Shown here piece after piece: positions 35,480 through 44,986 of a stretch of DNA of 64,000 nucleotides; within the stretch, counting starts at the first letter, position 1; every line of letters begins with the position of its first letter. The stretch is taken from the NCBI RefSeq assembly GCF_036016755.1, contig NZ_JAYXIH010000018.1:26718-90717 (forward strand), written 5' to 3'. The position numbers and the translations under genes were made by a program. This stretch comes from Aurantimonas coralicida_A (GTDB lineage Bacteria > Pseudomonadota > Alphaproteobacteria > Rhizobiales > Rhizobiaceae). A model generated the notes under the pieces. That model worked only from the letters and a program-made list of their open reading frames with translations. It made no database searches and was not told where the DNA came from.

Positions 35480-36313
35480 ATGAACGGTCTTTATGTCGCT
35501 ATTTCGCGCGTCACAATCGAAGGCGAGAGGGTCGTTGCTCCCGGCCTGCGGCTAGAGCCAGCCTATGCGCACGTGTTCGCGCACCCCATGCTGGCCGTCA
35601 AACCTCCGCCTGAGCCCACTGCCCATCACCCGGCCCCGTGGACTGCGGTTAAACAGTCGGGAAACGTCGAAACCGCGACTGTTCAGCTTACGCTCGATCC
35701 TGAGGGACACGCCTTACCCGACGATGCTTTCTCTCGGGTGCGCTCAGCGATCTCGCTTCTGCGTCTCATATCCGGTTTACCGATCCGCGCGCCCGTCTGG
35801 TCCGATATCAGTTTCGCCGAGATAGCCAGCGGCAAGGCGCACGGCGGCGTTCGCCAGTTTGATCCGCCGCTTCAATGGCCGATGGACGATTATCCGCTCA
35901 CTCAGGATGTCACGTCCACGCTCGCAACCCTGCTTCCCCGGCTCCGAGAGCGCAGGCAAGAGGACAACTTTGCAGCGGCTTATGCCTTACTAGACAGCAT
36001 GTGGTGGATACCGACGTTGAGCGCGCAGATGATCGCTATCTGGAGTTCGGCCGAAGCGCTCATGCAGCCCAGTCGGAAAAGTATGACGAAAGAACTGGCT
36101 CGCCTCGCTCGCGGCGCGCTTGGTAAGGACCGCAGCGATGGCGATCGTATCTTTGAGGAGGTTATTCGGCTCTGCGAGGCGAGAGGGGCGGCGGCACATG
36201 CGGGGCGCGAACCTGCGGCAGACGACGTGCAGGCCTCATACCGGATCGCCCGCAACCTGATGATGCGTTCACTCTTGAGTACGGGGAACCCGCCACCCTT
36301 GAGCTATAGATAG
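35480..36313 (+). CDS. HEPN-like accessory protein of unknown function
   Basis: A 277-residue protein of no family I can name with certainty. The C-terminal half (about 160-270) looks helical and contains ALLDSMWWIP, then RGAAAHAG, with Arg235 and His240 forming an R-x4-H motif, followed by DDVQASYRIARNLMMRSLL. This layout is reminiscent of the ApeA-like HEPN domain, whose R-x4-6-H is the RNase active site. The N-terminal part (1-150) would be a sensor or adaptor. Codon use is less GC-biased than in the neighbours, suggesting acquisition. It stands alone between conserved genes; 35271-35479 and 36314-36465 contain no other gene. Anti-phage activity is only a hypothesis. Confidence 0.6.
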   Translation: MNGLYVAISRVTIEGERVVAPGLRLEPAYAHVFAHPMLAVKPPPEPTAHHPAPWTAVKQSGNVETATVQLTLDPEGHALPDDAFSRVRSAISLLRLISGLPIRAPVWSDISFAEIASGKAHGGVRQFDPPLQWPMDDYPLTQDVTSTLATLLPRLRERRQEDNFAAAYALLDSMWWIPTLSAQMIAIWSSAEALMQPSRKSMTKELARLARGALGKDRSDGDRIFEEVIRLCEARGAAAHAGREPAADDVQASYRIARNLMMRSLLSTGNPPPLSYR

Positions 36314-36465
36314 CGATTGGAATCGTCCGCTTCAGCCGATACCGGCGCTGGAAGCTGCCGGTTGGAAAATGGCCCGCTCGCGATGTTTGATCGGAACGGC
36401 ACGACGTCAGAATAGGGTCGGAAGCAGCCTTTCGAAACTTGCCGCATGGTCTGGGTCGTTCGGTG

Positions 36466-37272
36466 TCAGCCGGACGCGGTCGGTTCCGGCAAGAGACCGG
36501 CCGGCAGCTCGCGAAGCGGCGCCGGAACGTCGCTCGTCTTGACGTCGGCCTTGCAGAGATCCGCGATCACGCAGGCCTCGCACTCGGGCTTGCGCGCCTT
36601 GCAGACATAGCGGCCGTGCAGGATCAGCCAGTGATGCGCGTGCCGCAGATACGGTTGCGGAATGACCTTGAGGAGCCCGGCTTCCACCGCCTCCGGCGTC
36701 TTGCCGGGCGCCAGCTTCAACCGGTTGCCGAGCCGCAATATGTGGGTGTCGACGGCGAGCGTCTCCTCGCCGAAGGCGGAGTTGAGCACCACGCTGGCGG
36801 TCTTGCGGCCGACGCCCGGCAGCGCTTCAAGCCCGGCGCGATCGCGCGGCACCTCGCCGCCATGCTGTTCCACCAGGGTCCGGGCCAGCGCCGCGACGTT
36901 CCTGGCCTTGTTGCGATAAAGCCCGATCGTGCGGATATGCTCGCGGATCACCTCCTCGCCGAGGGCGGCCATCTTCTGCGGCGTGTCGGCGATCTTGAAG
37001 AGTTCGCGGGTCGCCTTGTTGACCCCGACATCGGTCGCCTGGGCCGACAACACGACGGCAACGAGGAGGGTGAACGGGTTGGAATGTTCGAGTTCCCCCT
37101 TCGGGTCCGGCCGCTGCACGGCGAAGCGGCGGAAGATCTCCGCGATTTCGGCGCGCGTATAGGGAATGCGCCGCCGCCGGGCGGGTGGACGCTGCGTGGA
37201 TCGACCTTGAGACGAAGCGCCGCTGCTCTTGCGCTTGACCGATTGGGGAAGTGGGACGATCTTTTCTGCCAT
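36466..37272 (-). CDS. nth: Endonuclease III
   Basis: A 268-residue DNA glycosylase/AP lyase for oxidised pyrimidines. The HhH motif LPGVGRKTA holds the catalytic lysine, VDTHILRL carries the catalytic Asp, and the C-terminal C-x6-C-x2-C-x5-C set (CKARKPECEACVIADLC) binds a 4Fe-4S cluster. An Arg/Pro-rich N-terminal extension of about 40 residues precedes the domain. ATG 37272 is chosen; it lies only 25 nt from the divergent DUF2244 start, so the promoters must overlap coding sequence. Confidence 0.95.
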   Translation of the reverse strand: MAEKIVPLPQSVKRKSSGASSQGRSTQRPPARRRRIPYTRAEIAEIFRRFAVQRPDPKGELEHSNPFTLLVAVVLSAQATDVGVNKATRELFKIADTPQKMAALGEEVIREHIRTIGLYRNKARNVAALARTLVEQHGGEVPRDRAGLEALPGVGRKTASVVLNSAFGEETLAVDTHILRLGNRLKLAPGKTPEAVEAGLLKVIPQPYLRHAHHWLILHGRYVCKARKPECEACVIADLCKADVKTSDVPAPLRELPAGLLPEPTASG

Positions 37273-37297
37273 GTCGGTCCTATAGCGATGCGAGAGC

Positions 37298-37807
37298 ATG
37301 GGTGACAATTCCACGGTGAACCGAACCGGCGACCAGGCGGCCGACCGGCCGATCTTCCAGGCTCTGCTGGTGCCCTATCGCTCGCTCGGCCCTCGCGGCT
37401 TCACGGTGGTGATGGCCTTCGTCGGACTGGTGAGTCTGGCGACCAGTCTCGGCTTCCTCGCCAAGGGCGCATGGCCGGTCGCCGGCTTTTTCGGTCTCGA
37501 CGTCCTGCTCGTCTGGTGGGCCTTTCGCGCCAGCTTCCGGTCGGCGAAGGCGCGCGAGGAGGTGTCGCTGTCGCGCACCGATCTGGCGATCCGCAAGATC
37601 TCGCCGCGCGGCGTCGTGCGCGAGGCGCATCATAACCCGTTCTGGGCGCGGTTCCATGTCGCTCGGCACGAGGAAATCGGCATCACCCGCATGAGCGTCG
37701 ATTCCAACCGGATCTCCACGGAAATCGGCGGCTTCCTCAATCCCGACGACCGCGAGAGCTTCGCCCGCGAATTCCATCGCGCGCTGTTGACGGCGAAAGG
37801 TCGCTGA
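37298..37807 (+). CDS. DUF2244 domain-containing membrane protein
   Basis: A 169-residue protein with two adjacent membrane helices (about 38-58 and 62-80) and a soluble C-terminal domain (SRTDLAIRKISPRGV, FLNPDDRESFAREFHRAL) that matches DUF2244. Function unknown. The divergent arrangement with nth is common in Alphaproteobacteria (recollection). The following Ada-like gene begins 76 nt downstream. Confidence 0.88.
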   Translation: MGDNSTVNRTGDQAADRPIFQALLVPYRSLGPRGFTVVMAFVGLVSLATSLGFLAKGAWPVAGFFGLDVLLVWWAFRASFRSAKAREEVSLSRTDLAIRKISPRGVVREAHHNPFWARFHVARHEEIGITRMSVDSNRISTEIGGFLNPDDRESFAREFHRALLTAKGR

Positions 37808-37883
37808 GACGGCGTTGGGGCCGAAAATCGGGTGGCGGGCGGCGCGTGACCGTGATCTGACGGCAGGCGAAGGAGACCACACC

Positions 37884-38798
37884 ATGCTTTCCATCGATGT
37901 CACCTCGGCCCAACCCACCGCCATCCGGAACGCCGCGATGCCCGCTTCCGCCGGCCTGTGCGACTACGACACCGTGCGCCGGACGATCGAGTTCATCTCG
38001 ACCGAATATCGCCACCAGCCGAGCCTTGCCGCAATCGCCGGGGCGCTCGGCAGCGACGAGGAGGCGCTGTCGGCGGTGTTCAAACGCTGGTCGGGCCTGA
38101 CGCCGAAGGCGTTTCTGCAAGCCGTCACCATCGACCACGCCCGCCGCCTGCTCGGCGAGGGCGCCACGTTGTTCGACGCCGCCTTCGAGGTGGGCATGTC
38201 CGGCCCCTCCCGCCTGCACGACCTGTTCGTCAAGCACGAGGCGCTGTCGCCGGGCGCCTACAAGGCGAAGGGCGAGGGAATCGCACTCTCCTACGGCTTT
38301 CACCCGACGCCGTTCGGCCTGTCGCTGGTGATCGCCACCGAGCGGGGGCTCGCGGGCCTCGCCTTCGCCGAGCCAGGCGTGGCGGGCGAGGCCGAAGCGC
38401 TCGACGACATGCGCCGGCGCTGGCCGAAGGCATCGTTCCGGCGCGATCAGGACGCGACCGCGCCGCTGGCCGCCCGCATCTTCGAGCCGTCCAACTGGCG
38501 CGCCGACCGGCCGCTCCGGGTCGTCATGATCGGCACAGATTTCGAAATCCGCGTCTGGGAAGCGCTGCTGGACATTCCGGTCGGCGAGGCATCGACCTAT
38601 TCGACCGTCGCCGAGCGGATCGGCGCGCCGAAGGCCGCCCGCGCCGTCGGCGCGGCGGTCGGCCGCAACCCGATCTCCTTCGTCGTGCCCTGCCACCGGG
38701 TGGTCGGCAAATCCGGCGCGCTCACCGGCTATCACTGGGGCATCACTCGCAAGCGGGCCATGCTCGGCTGGGAATGCGGGCTGTTGGCGCGGGATTGA
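37884..38798 (+). CDS. Ada-like protein: AraC-type HTH fused to O6-methylguanine-DNA methyltransferase
   Basis: A 304-residue bifunctional protein. Residues about 25-125 form an AraC-type DNA-binding domain (LAAIAGALGSDEEALSAVFKRW and a second helix-turn-helix). The C-terminal half is a methyltransferase with the suicide cysteine Cys270 in VVPCHRVVG. The N-terminal zinc-binding phosphotriester-repair domain of E. coli Ada is absent. It repairs alkylated guanine and may regulate alkylation genes. AAGGAGA about 8 nt upstream fixes the ATG at 37884. No alkA is adjacent. Confidence 0.92.
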   Translation: MLSIDVTSAQPTAIRNAAMPASAGLCDYDTVRRTIEFISTEYRHQPSLAAIAGALGSDEEALSAVFKRWSGLTPKAFLQAVTIDHARRLLGEGATLFDAAFEVGMSGPSRLHDLFVKHEALSPGAYKAKGEGIALSYGFHPTPFGLSLVIATERGLAGLAFAEPGVAGEAEALDDMRRRWPKASFRRDQDATAPLAARIFEPSNWRADRPLRVVMIGTDFEIRVWEALLDIPVGEASTYSTVAERIGAPKAARAVGAAVGRNPISFVVPCHRVVGKSGALTGYHWGITRKRAMLGWECGLLARD

Positions 38799-38868
38799 AG
38801 GCGTCTCCGGCTCCACGGACGCGGCCGAGGGATGATGACCGCGCCAGCCGGAGCGCGCGGTCCAGCCG

Positions 38869-39417
38869 TCAGATTTTGCCGTCGAGGCCCATCTGATAAT
38901 ATTTGTGGATGATCTTGTCCTGGTTCTCCAGCAGCCAGTCGATCGACGGTTCGTTCGTCATCGCCTTGCGGATCGCTTCCTTCATCCCCTTGCGGTGGAT
39001 GTCGAAGAGCACCTTGTGGTCGAGATCCTTGATATCGACGATCGTCGGAGCCAGCCAGACCGAGCAGATGATGCCGAGATCGTTGACCTGATCCTTGGGC
39101 AGGATGCCCTCGCGCACGGCATCGAGCACGCCGTTGGCGATGGCGAACTGCACCGTGCCCATCAGGATCGAGGTGTATCGCGAATCCTTCACCGTCACCT
39201 TCGACACGCAGAGTGTCGCCGGGCGCACCATGATGTCGGTATTGAGCAGCGCGAAGACGCGGCTGTGGCCCTTCACCTGATCGCCGGTGAGCGTGGCGAG
39301 GGCGGTGCCGACGGGGCCGTCGAGCGCCCCGATGACGACTTCCGGCTCGGCGGCTGTTCCGGGAGGGCCGCCGGCGACAAGGGCTTCGCCGGTGCGCAGG
39401 ACGATACGGTCGGTCAT
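38869..39417 (-). CDS. Fae-family protein (formaldehyde-activating enzyme homologue) lacking the catalytic His
   Basis: A 182-residue Fae-family protein. TGEALVAGG, KVTVKDSRYTS and the C-terminal segment follow Fae, which condenses formaldehyde with tetrahydromethanopterin in methylotrophs. The Lys and Thr of the KVT motif and a Gln further on (TVQFA) are kept. At the site of the catalytic His (His17 in M. extorquens Fae numbering, A-H-I-D) this protein reads A-E-P-E, so the proton donor is replaced by Glu24. No other methanopterin-pathway gene is in the window. It may bind one-carbon units or a pterin in a regulatory or storage role rather than catalyse (inference). Confidence 0.82.
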   Translation of the reverse strand: MTDRIVLRTGEALVAGGPPGTAAEPEVVIGALDGPVGTALATLTGDQVKGHSRVFALLNTDIMVRPATLCVSKVTVKDSRYTSILMGTVQFAIANGVLDAVREGILPKDQVNDLGIICSVWLAPTIVDIKDLDHKVLFDIHRKGMKEAIRKAMTNEPSIDWLLENQDKIIHKYYQMGLDGKI

Positions 39418-39519
39418 GATCTCATACTCTCGCTGGTTCAGGCGCCCACCGCGTCCTAGCAGCCTCGGGTGCCGCGTTCAAATCCGCGGAGCGCGGCAAC
39501 CGCCGCAATCGGCCGGATC

Positions 39520-40140
39520 CTAATCGGCGAGGACGGTCTTCTCCGCGACGGTGGAATCGGCGTTGAGCCGGTAGACGATCGGCACGCCCGTGGCGATCTC
39601 CTGGCCGACGATCTCCTCGCCGGTGAGGCCGTCCAGCGCCATGACCAGGGCGCGCAGCGAGTTGCCGTGCGCGGCGACGACCACCGTGCCGCCGCCGAGC
39701 ACCTTCGGCAGGATGTCGTGGATGTAATAGGGCCAGACCCGGGCGCCGGTGTCCTTCAGGCTTTCGCCGCCGGGCGGCGGCGTGTCGTAGGAGCGACGCC
39801 AGATGTGGACCTGCTCCTCGCCCCATTTCTTCCGCGCGTCGTCCTTGTTCAATCCGGACAGATCACCGTAGTCCCGCTCGTTGAGCGCGACGTCGCGGAT
39901 CGTCTCCAGACCCGTCTGGCCGAGTTCCTCCAGCATCAGCGTCAGCGTGCGCTGGGCGCGGGAGAGTTCGCTGGTGAAGGCGATGTCGAAGGTGAAACCA
40001 CCGGCCTTCAGCCGGCGGCCCGCGTCCTTGGCTTCCTCGACACCCTTGTCCGTCAGGTCGGGGTCCTTCCAGCCGGTGAAGAGGTTCTTCAAATTCCATT
40101 CGCTCTGGCCGTGGCGGACGAGGACGAGGGTTCGAGACAT
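39520..40140 (-). CDS. gpmA: 2,3-bisphosphoglycerate-dependent phosphoglycerate mutase
   Basis: A 206-residue histidine-phosphatase-fold enzyme interconverting 3- and 2-phosphoglycerate in glycolysis. LVRHGQSEWN at about 6-15 holds the phospho-accepting His, and VVVAAHGNSLRAL holds the second His. It is shorter than the E. coli form (about 250), as is usual for alphaproteobacterial GpmA. It follows dapB on the same strand with a gap of about 50 nt. Confidence 0.95.
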   Translation of the reverse strand: MSRTLVLVRHGQSEWNLKNLFTGWKDPDLTDKGVEEAKDAGRRLKAGGFTFDIAFTSELSRAQRTLTLMLEELGQTGLETIRDVALNERDYGDLSGLNKDDARKKWGEEQVHIWRRSYDTPPPGGESLKDTGARVWPYYIHDILPKVLGGGTVVVAAHGNSLRALVMALDGLTGEEIVGQEIATGVPIVYRLNADSTVAEKTVLAD

Positions 40141-40191
40141 GGGAGAGCCTTTATTCGCAAGGGATGGAGGAAGGTTGCGGGTCGGCGGTGG

Positions 40192-41007
40192 TCAGTCCGC
40201 GAGCCCGAGAACGTCGCGCATGGTGTAGAGGCCGGGCGCCTGATTCTTGGCCCAGAGCGCGCCCCACACAGCGCCACGCGCGAAGATCGCCCGGTCGGCC
40301 GCAAGATGGGAGAGTTGGATGCGCTCGCCCTCGCCGGCCAGGATCACCGAATGGTCGCCGACGACCGAGCCGCCGCGCAGCGTGGCAAAACCGATCGTGC
40401 CCGCCTCGCGTGGGCCGGTGTGGCCGTCGCGGGCCCGCACGCTGTTGTCCGCGAGCTTGACGTTGCGTCCCTTGGCGGCGGCTTCGCCGAGAAGCAGGGC
40501 AGTGCCGGAGGGGGCGTCTACCTTGTGCTTGTGATGCATTTCGAGGATTTCGATGTCGAATGCGTCCGGTCCGAGGGCGCGCGCGGCCTTTTCGACGAGA
40601 CCGACGAGGAGGTTGACGCCGAGGCTCATATTGCCGGATTTGACGATGCGCGCGGTCTTCGCCGCGGCAGCGATTTCGGCTTCTTCCGCAGTTGAAAATC
40701 CGGTCGTGCCGATGACGTGGACCAGCCCGCGCTTGGCGGCGAGAGCGGCAAATCCCGTCGAGGCGGCCGGCACGGTGAAGTCGATGATGCCGTCGGCGCC
40801 GTCGAGCGCGGTGTTGACGTCGTCGCTGATCGTCACGCCGAGATGTCCGGCGCCGGCAAGCGTTCCCGCGTCATTGCCGAGTCCCGGCGAGCCGGAATGT
40901 TCGAGCGCGGCGTGCAGCCTGGCGCCATCCGTTTCCATGATGATTTGGACGAGGGTTCGGCCCATGCGGCCGGCGGCGCCGAGGACGACCAGTTTCGTTT
41001 CGCTCAT
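40192..41007 (-). CDS. dapB: 4-hydroxy-tetrahydrodipicolinate reductase
   Basis: A 271-residue reductase of the diaminopimelate/lysine route. The Rossmann motif GAAGRMGRTL lies near the N-terminus, the EMHHKHKVDAPSGTAL signature in the middle, and FDIEILEMHH precedes it. It makes tetrahydrodipicolinate from the DapA product. GGAG lies upstream of the ATG. It is followed by gpmA on the same strand. Confidence 0.96.
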   Translation of the reverse strand: MSETKLVVLGAAGRMGRTLVQIIMETDGARLHAALEHSGSPGLGNDAGTLAGAGHLGVTISDDVNTALDGADGIIDFTVPAASTGFAALAAKRGLVHVIGTTGFSTAEEAEIAAAAKTARIVKSGNMSLGVNLLVGLVEKAARALGPDAFDIEILEMHHKHKVDAPSGTALLLGEAAAKGRNVKLADNSVRARDGHTGPREAGTIGFATLRGGSVVGDHSVILAGEGERIQLSHLAADRAIFARGAVWGALWAKNQAPGLYTMRDVLGLAD

Positions 41008-41043
41008 CTCAACTCCGAATTCCTTGTGCGGCGCATTGGATCG

Positions 41044-42864
41044 TCAGGCGCGCATCGTGTCGGCGATCGCCTCGGCATGGGGGCGGTCGGCATGCGTCTG
41101 GAGACCGTAGAAGCGGGCATAATGTCCATCCGGGCGTCCGACAAGTTCGCCATGGGTGCCGCGCTCGACGATCTCGCCGCCGTCGATGACCAGGATCTGG
41201 TCGGCGTTGACGATCGTCGACAGCCGGTGAGCGACGACCAGCACCGTGCGGTTGCGCATCGCCTGTTCGAGCGCCGTCTGGACCAGCGTCTCGGATCGGG
41301 TGTCGAGCGCCGAGGTCGCTTCGTCGAGAAGCAGGATCGGGGCGTTGCGCACCAGGGCGCGGGCGATCGACAGGCGTTGGCGCTGGCCGCCGGAGAGGGA
41401 GACGCCGTTTTCCCCGAGCGGCGTGTCGTAGCCTTTCTGCTGAGCGATAATGAATTCCTCGGCCTGGGCAAGCCGCGCCGCTTCGTCGATCTCCGCGTCG
41501 CTCGCGTCGGGGCGCCCGAGGCGGATGTTCTCGCGGATCGTGCCCTCGAAGAGATACGGCGTTTGCGGCACATAGGCGATTTTCGATCGCAGCGAGCTTT
41601 TGGTGATGTTTCGGATGTCCTGTCCGTCGATCAGGATACGGCCTTGCTCCACGTCGTAGAAGCGCTGCAACAGGGCGATGATGGTGGATTTGCCACCGCC
41701 CGACGCGCCGATCAGCGCCGTCGTCTTGCCGGCCGGCGCGGTAAAACTCAGGCCGCGCAACACCGGCTCGTTGCTGTGATAGGCGAAACCGACATCCTTA
41801 AAGACGATTTCGCCCTTCTCGACCACAAGGCCTTGGGCGTCGGCCGGGTCGGCCTGGCGCGGTTCGAGGTCGAGGATCTCGTAGATCATCTGCGCGTTGA
41901 CGAGGGCGCGTTCGAGCTGGACCTGCAGCTTGGCGAGGCGGCGCGCCGGGTCGTAGGCGAGGAGAAGCGCAGTGATGAACGCGAACATCGCGCCGGGCGA
42001 ATAACCGTAGGTGATAGCGCGGTAGCCGGAATAGGCGATGACGCCGGCAATGGCGATGCCGGCGACCACCTCGGTCACCGGCGTGGTCCGCTCGGTGATC
42101 ACGGCGATCCTGTTGGAGCGCTCTTCCGCCGCCAGGATCAGATGTTCGATCCTCTCGCGCAGCGGCTTTTCCATGGTGAAGGCCTTGACCACGGTGATGC
42201 CCTGGGCGGCCTCCTGCATGGAGCCGAGTACGCGTGCGTTGAGGTCGATCGACTGGCGCGTCGCGACACGCAGCTTGCGTGCCAGCCCGGCGATCATCAG
42301 GGCGATGGGTGGGCCGGCGAGCAGGGCGATCAGCGACAGCAGCGGGTCCTGATAGACCATCACGAAGACCAGAAAGACCAGGGTCAGCAGATCGCGGGCG
42401 ATCGAGGTGACGGTGAGGTTCAGCGTGTCGCGAATGCCGGCGACGTTCTGGTTGATGCGCGCGGCCAGATGCGCCGAGCGGTTCTCGCCGAAGAAATCGA
42501 CGGACAGGTCGAGGAGATGAGCGAACAGCCGCCGCTGATAGCGCGCGACGATGTTGTTGCCGATCCGCGCCAGGATGACGCCCTGACCGTACGTCGCCAG
42601 ACCGCGGATGGTGAATGCCAGGAAGATCACGATCGGCAGCGTGACGATCGCCGCGCGGTTCTGCAGGACGAAGATCTCATCGATCACGCTGCGCATGATC
42701 CAGGCGAGAAAGGCGGTGGACGCCGCGACGAGAACCAGACAGACGATGGCGATCGCGTACTGGCGCAGGAACAGCCGGCCGTTCTCTTCGATGATCCGCT
42801 TGAGCAGACCGGTAACCAGGCCGCGCTCGGTCGGTTTCGTCAGGGAGATCTTCGTGGTCGTCAC
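41044..42864 (-). CDS. ABC-type exporter, fused permease and ATPase
   Basis: A 606-residue half transporter. Six membrane helices occupy about residues 25-325. The ATPase follows with Walker A GASGGGKST, signature LSGGQRQRLS, Walker B ILLLDEATSALD and the H-loop AHRLS. It is related to MsbA-type lipid or drug exporters; the substrate cannot be read. The start codon is GTG at 42864. It probably acts as a homodimer in the inner membrane. The gene ends 36 nt before dapB, so read-through is possible. Confidence 0.92.
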   Translation of the reverse strand: MTTTKISLTKPTERGLVTGLLKRIIEENGRLFLRQYAIAIVCLVLVAASTAFLAWIMRSVIDEIFVLQNRAAIVTLPIVIFLAFTIRGLATYGQGVILARIGNNIVARYQRRLFAHLLDLSVDFFGENRSAHLAARINQNVAGIRDTLNLTVTSIARDLLTLVFLVFVMVYQDPLLSLIALLAGPPIALMIAGLARKLRVATRQSIDLNARVLGSMQEAAQGITVVKAFTMEKPLRERIEHLILAAEERSNRIAVITERTTPVTEVVAGIAIAGVIAYSGYRAITYGYSPGAMFAFITALLLAYDPARRLAKLQVQLERALVNAQMIYEILDLEPRQADPADAQGLVVEKGEIVFKDVGFAYHSNEPVLRGLSFTAPAGKTTALIGASGGGKSTIIALLQRFYDVEQGRILIDGQDIRNITKSSLRSKIAYVPQTPYLFEGTIRENIRLGRPDASDAEIDEAARLAQAEEFIIAQQKGYDTPLGENGVSLSGGQRQRLSIARALVRNAPILLLDEATSALDTRSETLVQTALEQAMRNRTVLVVAHRLSTIVNADQILVIDGGEIVERGTHGELVGRPDGHYARFYGLQTHADRPHAEAIADTMRA

Positions 42865-43019
42865 GCCGGCGGCCGGCCCCGCTGTCTGTCGTTTCGTGAT
42901 GGCTGCCCGGTCCTATAGAGCGCCAATGGTCCGATGCCTATCCGCGCACGGTGCAAGCAGCGGACGCAAGAGGTCAGTGAGACAATAATATCGCGCCGGT
43001 CGAATGCGGGAAAGCGACG

Positions 43020-43399
43020 TCAGTGCCGTCCCTGCCAGGCATGCGGCACATGCACCGGCCAGCGCCACGGCAGGATGGCGACGATATCGAAGCGCAGCGA
43101 CAGGCGTGCGTGGTCGCGCTGCCGGGCGAGCCACAGATCGGCCGCCGCCTCGATCCGCCGCTGAGCCTCAGGCCCGACGGCGTCCATCGCCTCCGTCAAT
43201 GTTCGCCTGACTTTGACCTCGACGATGGCGACGAGATCGCCGCGCCGCGCGATGAGATCGATTTCGCCGCGTTTGGTGCGATGGCGCACGGCGAGGATGC
43301 GATAGCCCGTGAGGCGCAGAGCCCACGCCGCGAGCCGCTCGCCGCGATGCCCCTTGCGAAAGCCCCGGCGCCGCTTTTCGGACGCCCCGGTCGGCGCTT

Positions 43400-43403
<4 letters not shown>
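43020..43403 (-). CDS. yraN: YraN/UPF0102 family protein
   Basis: A 127-residue protein of the YraN family. GYRILAVRHRTKRGEIDLIARR and VAIVEVKVRRT keep the E-D-ExK arrangement of nuclease-like folds. The role is unproven, perhaps linked to DNA processing. The GTG start overlaps the rsmI stop (GTGA), a standard pairing. Intergenic 42865-43019 downstream shows nothing clear. Confidence 0.92.
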
Positions 43404-44293
<890 letters not shown>

Positions 44294-44330
44294 TCAGGGA
44301 CAGGGCCTGATCCGGCGGTTTGGCGTTTGC

Positions 44331-44627
44331 TCAATCCGGGGTGTCTTCATATCGCTGTCCCGCGTAAAGTATTCGCAGGATAACCAAATGGTCGTCTTCG
44401 ACCCGATAGGCGACCTGCACCCGGCGCTCGAACGAATAGGACCGAATCTCGGGGGCAATATCGGGTCTGGCACGGCCCTTTTCAGGAAACTCCGCCAGCT
44501 TTTGGCAAAATCCCTCGACTCGATCGAGGAAGCGAACCGCATTGGCCGGGCTGTCTTTTGCGATGAACTCGCCGATCGCATCGAGATCGCGTTCGGCATG
44601 AGGATCGAACCGGACGTCAAGTGGCAT
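44331..44627 (-). CDS. ParE/RelE family toxin
   Basis: A 98-residue toxin of the ParE/RelE superfamily: FDPHAERDLDAIGEFIAKDSP, FPEKGRARPD and a C-terminal VAYRVEDDHLVILRILYAGQ. ParE members poison gyrase, while RelE members cleave mRNA; the sequence fits ParE better because the antitoxin is ParD-like. ATG 44627 lies 11 nt inside the antitoxin gene, so the pair is coupled. A longer start gives nine extra residues. Confidence 0.86.
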   Translation of the reverse strand: MPLDVRFDPHAERDLDAIGEFIAKDSPANAVRFLDRVEGFCQKLAEFPEKGRARPDIAPEIRSYSFERRVQVAYRVEDDHLVILRILYAGQRYEDTPD

Positions 44628-44892
44628 CACGTCCAGGCTTCGCTCCGCCGACATACTTCGCGCGCAATCGGTCGAACATTTCGCCTGCCGGTATCGATGG
44701 CTGCGGGTCGGCGAGTGCGGAAAGAACCTTCTTTCGCATCATCTCGTCGAGCGAAGCCTCTTCCCGCTCCAGCGCGCGCAAACCGGCCCTGACCACTTCG
44801 CTCGCGTCTCGGAATTCGCCTGTGCGAAGCTTGGCATCGACGATCGCCTGGTCCTCGCCCAACACGATCGTGAAGGAATTCGGGTGTTGCAT
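44617..44892 (-). CDS. ParD family antitoxin
   Basis: A 91-residue antitoxin. An N-terminal ribbon-helix-helix (SFTIVLGEDQAIVDAKLRTGEFRDASEVVRAGLRAL) is followed by a longer toxin-binding tail (MFDRLRAKYVGG). It precedes and overlaps the toxin, the usual ParDE order, and probably autorepresses the pair by binding the 94-nt upstream gap. The pair sits between hemW and rsmI, genes that are often adjacent in this order of bacteria. Confidence 0.87.
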   Translation of the reverse strand: MQHPNSFTIVLGEDQAIVDAKLRTGEFRDASEVVRAGLRALEREEASLDEMMRKKVLSALADPQPSIPAGEMFDRLRAKYVGGAKPGRDAT

Positions 44893-44986
44893 GGCAAGAA
44901 CTCCATCGACGCGGCAAAACGAATTTTAGCTGGCGACATCCCTCAAGTCGAGCTTCAGCCAATTCACAAGTCGTCACTCTTGGTTC

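Noticed and set aside
39472..39489. A tRNA T-arm-like hairpin (CCGCG stems around TTCAAATC)
   Set aside because: No matching acceptor, anticodon or D arm lies upstream at the right distance, so it is a chance hairpin between fae and gpmA.
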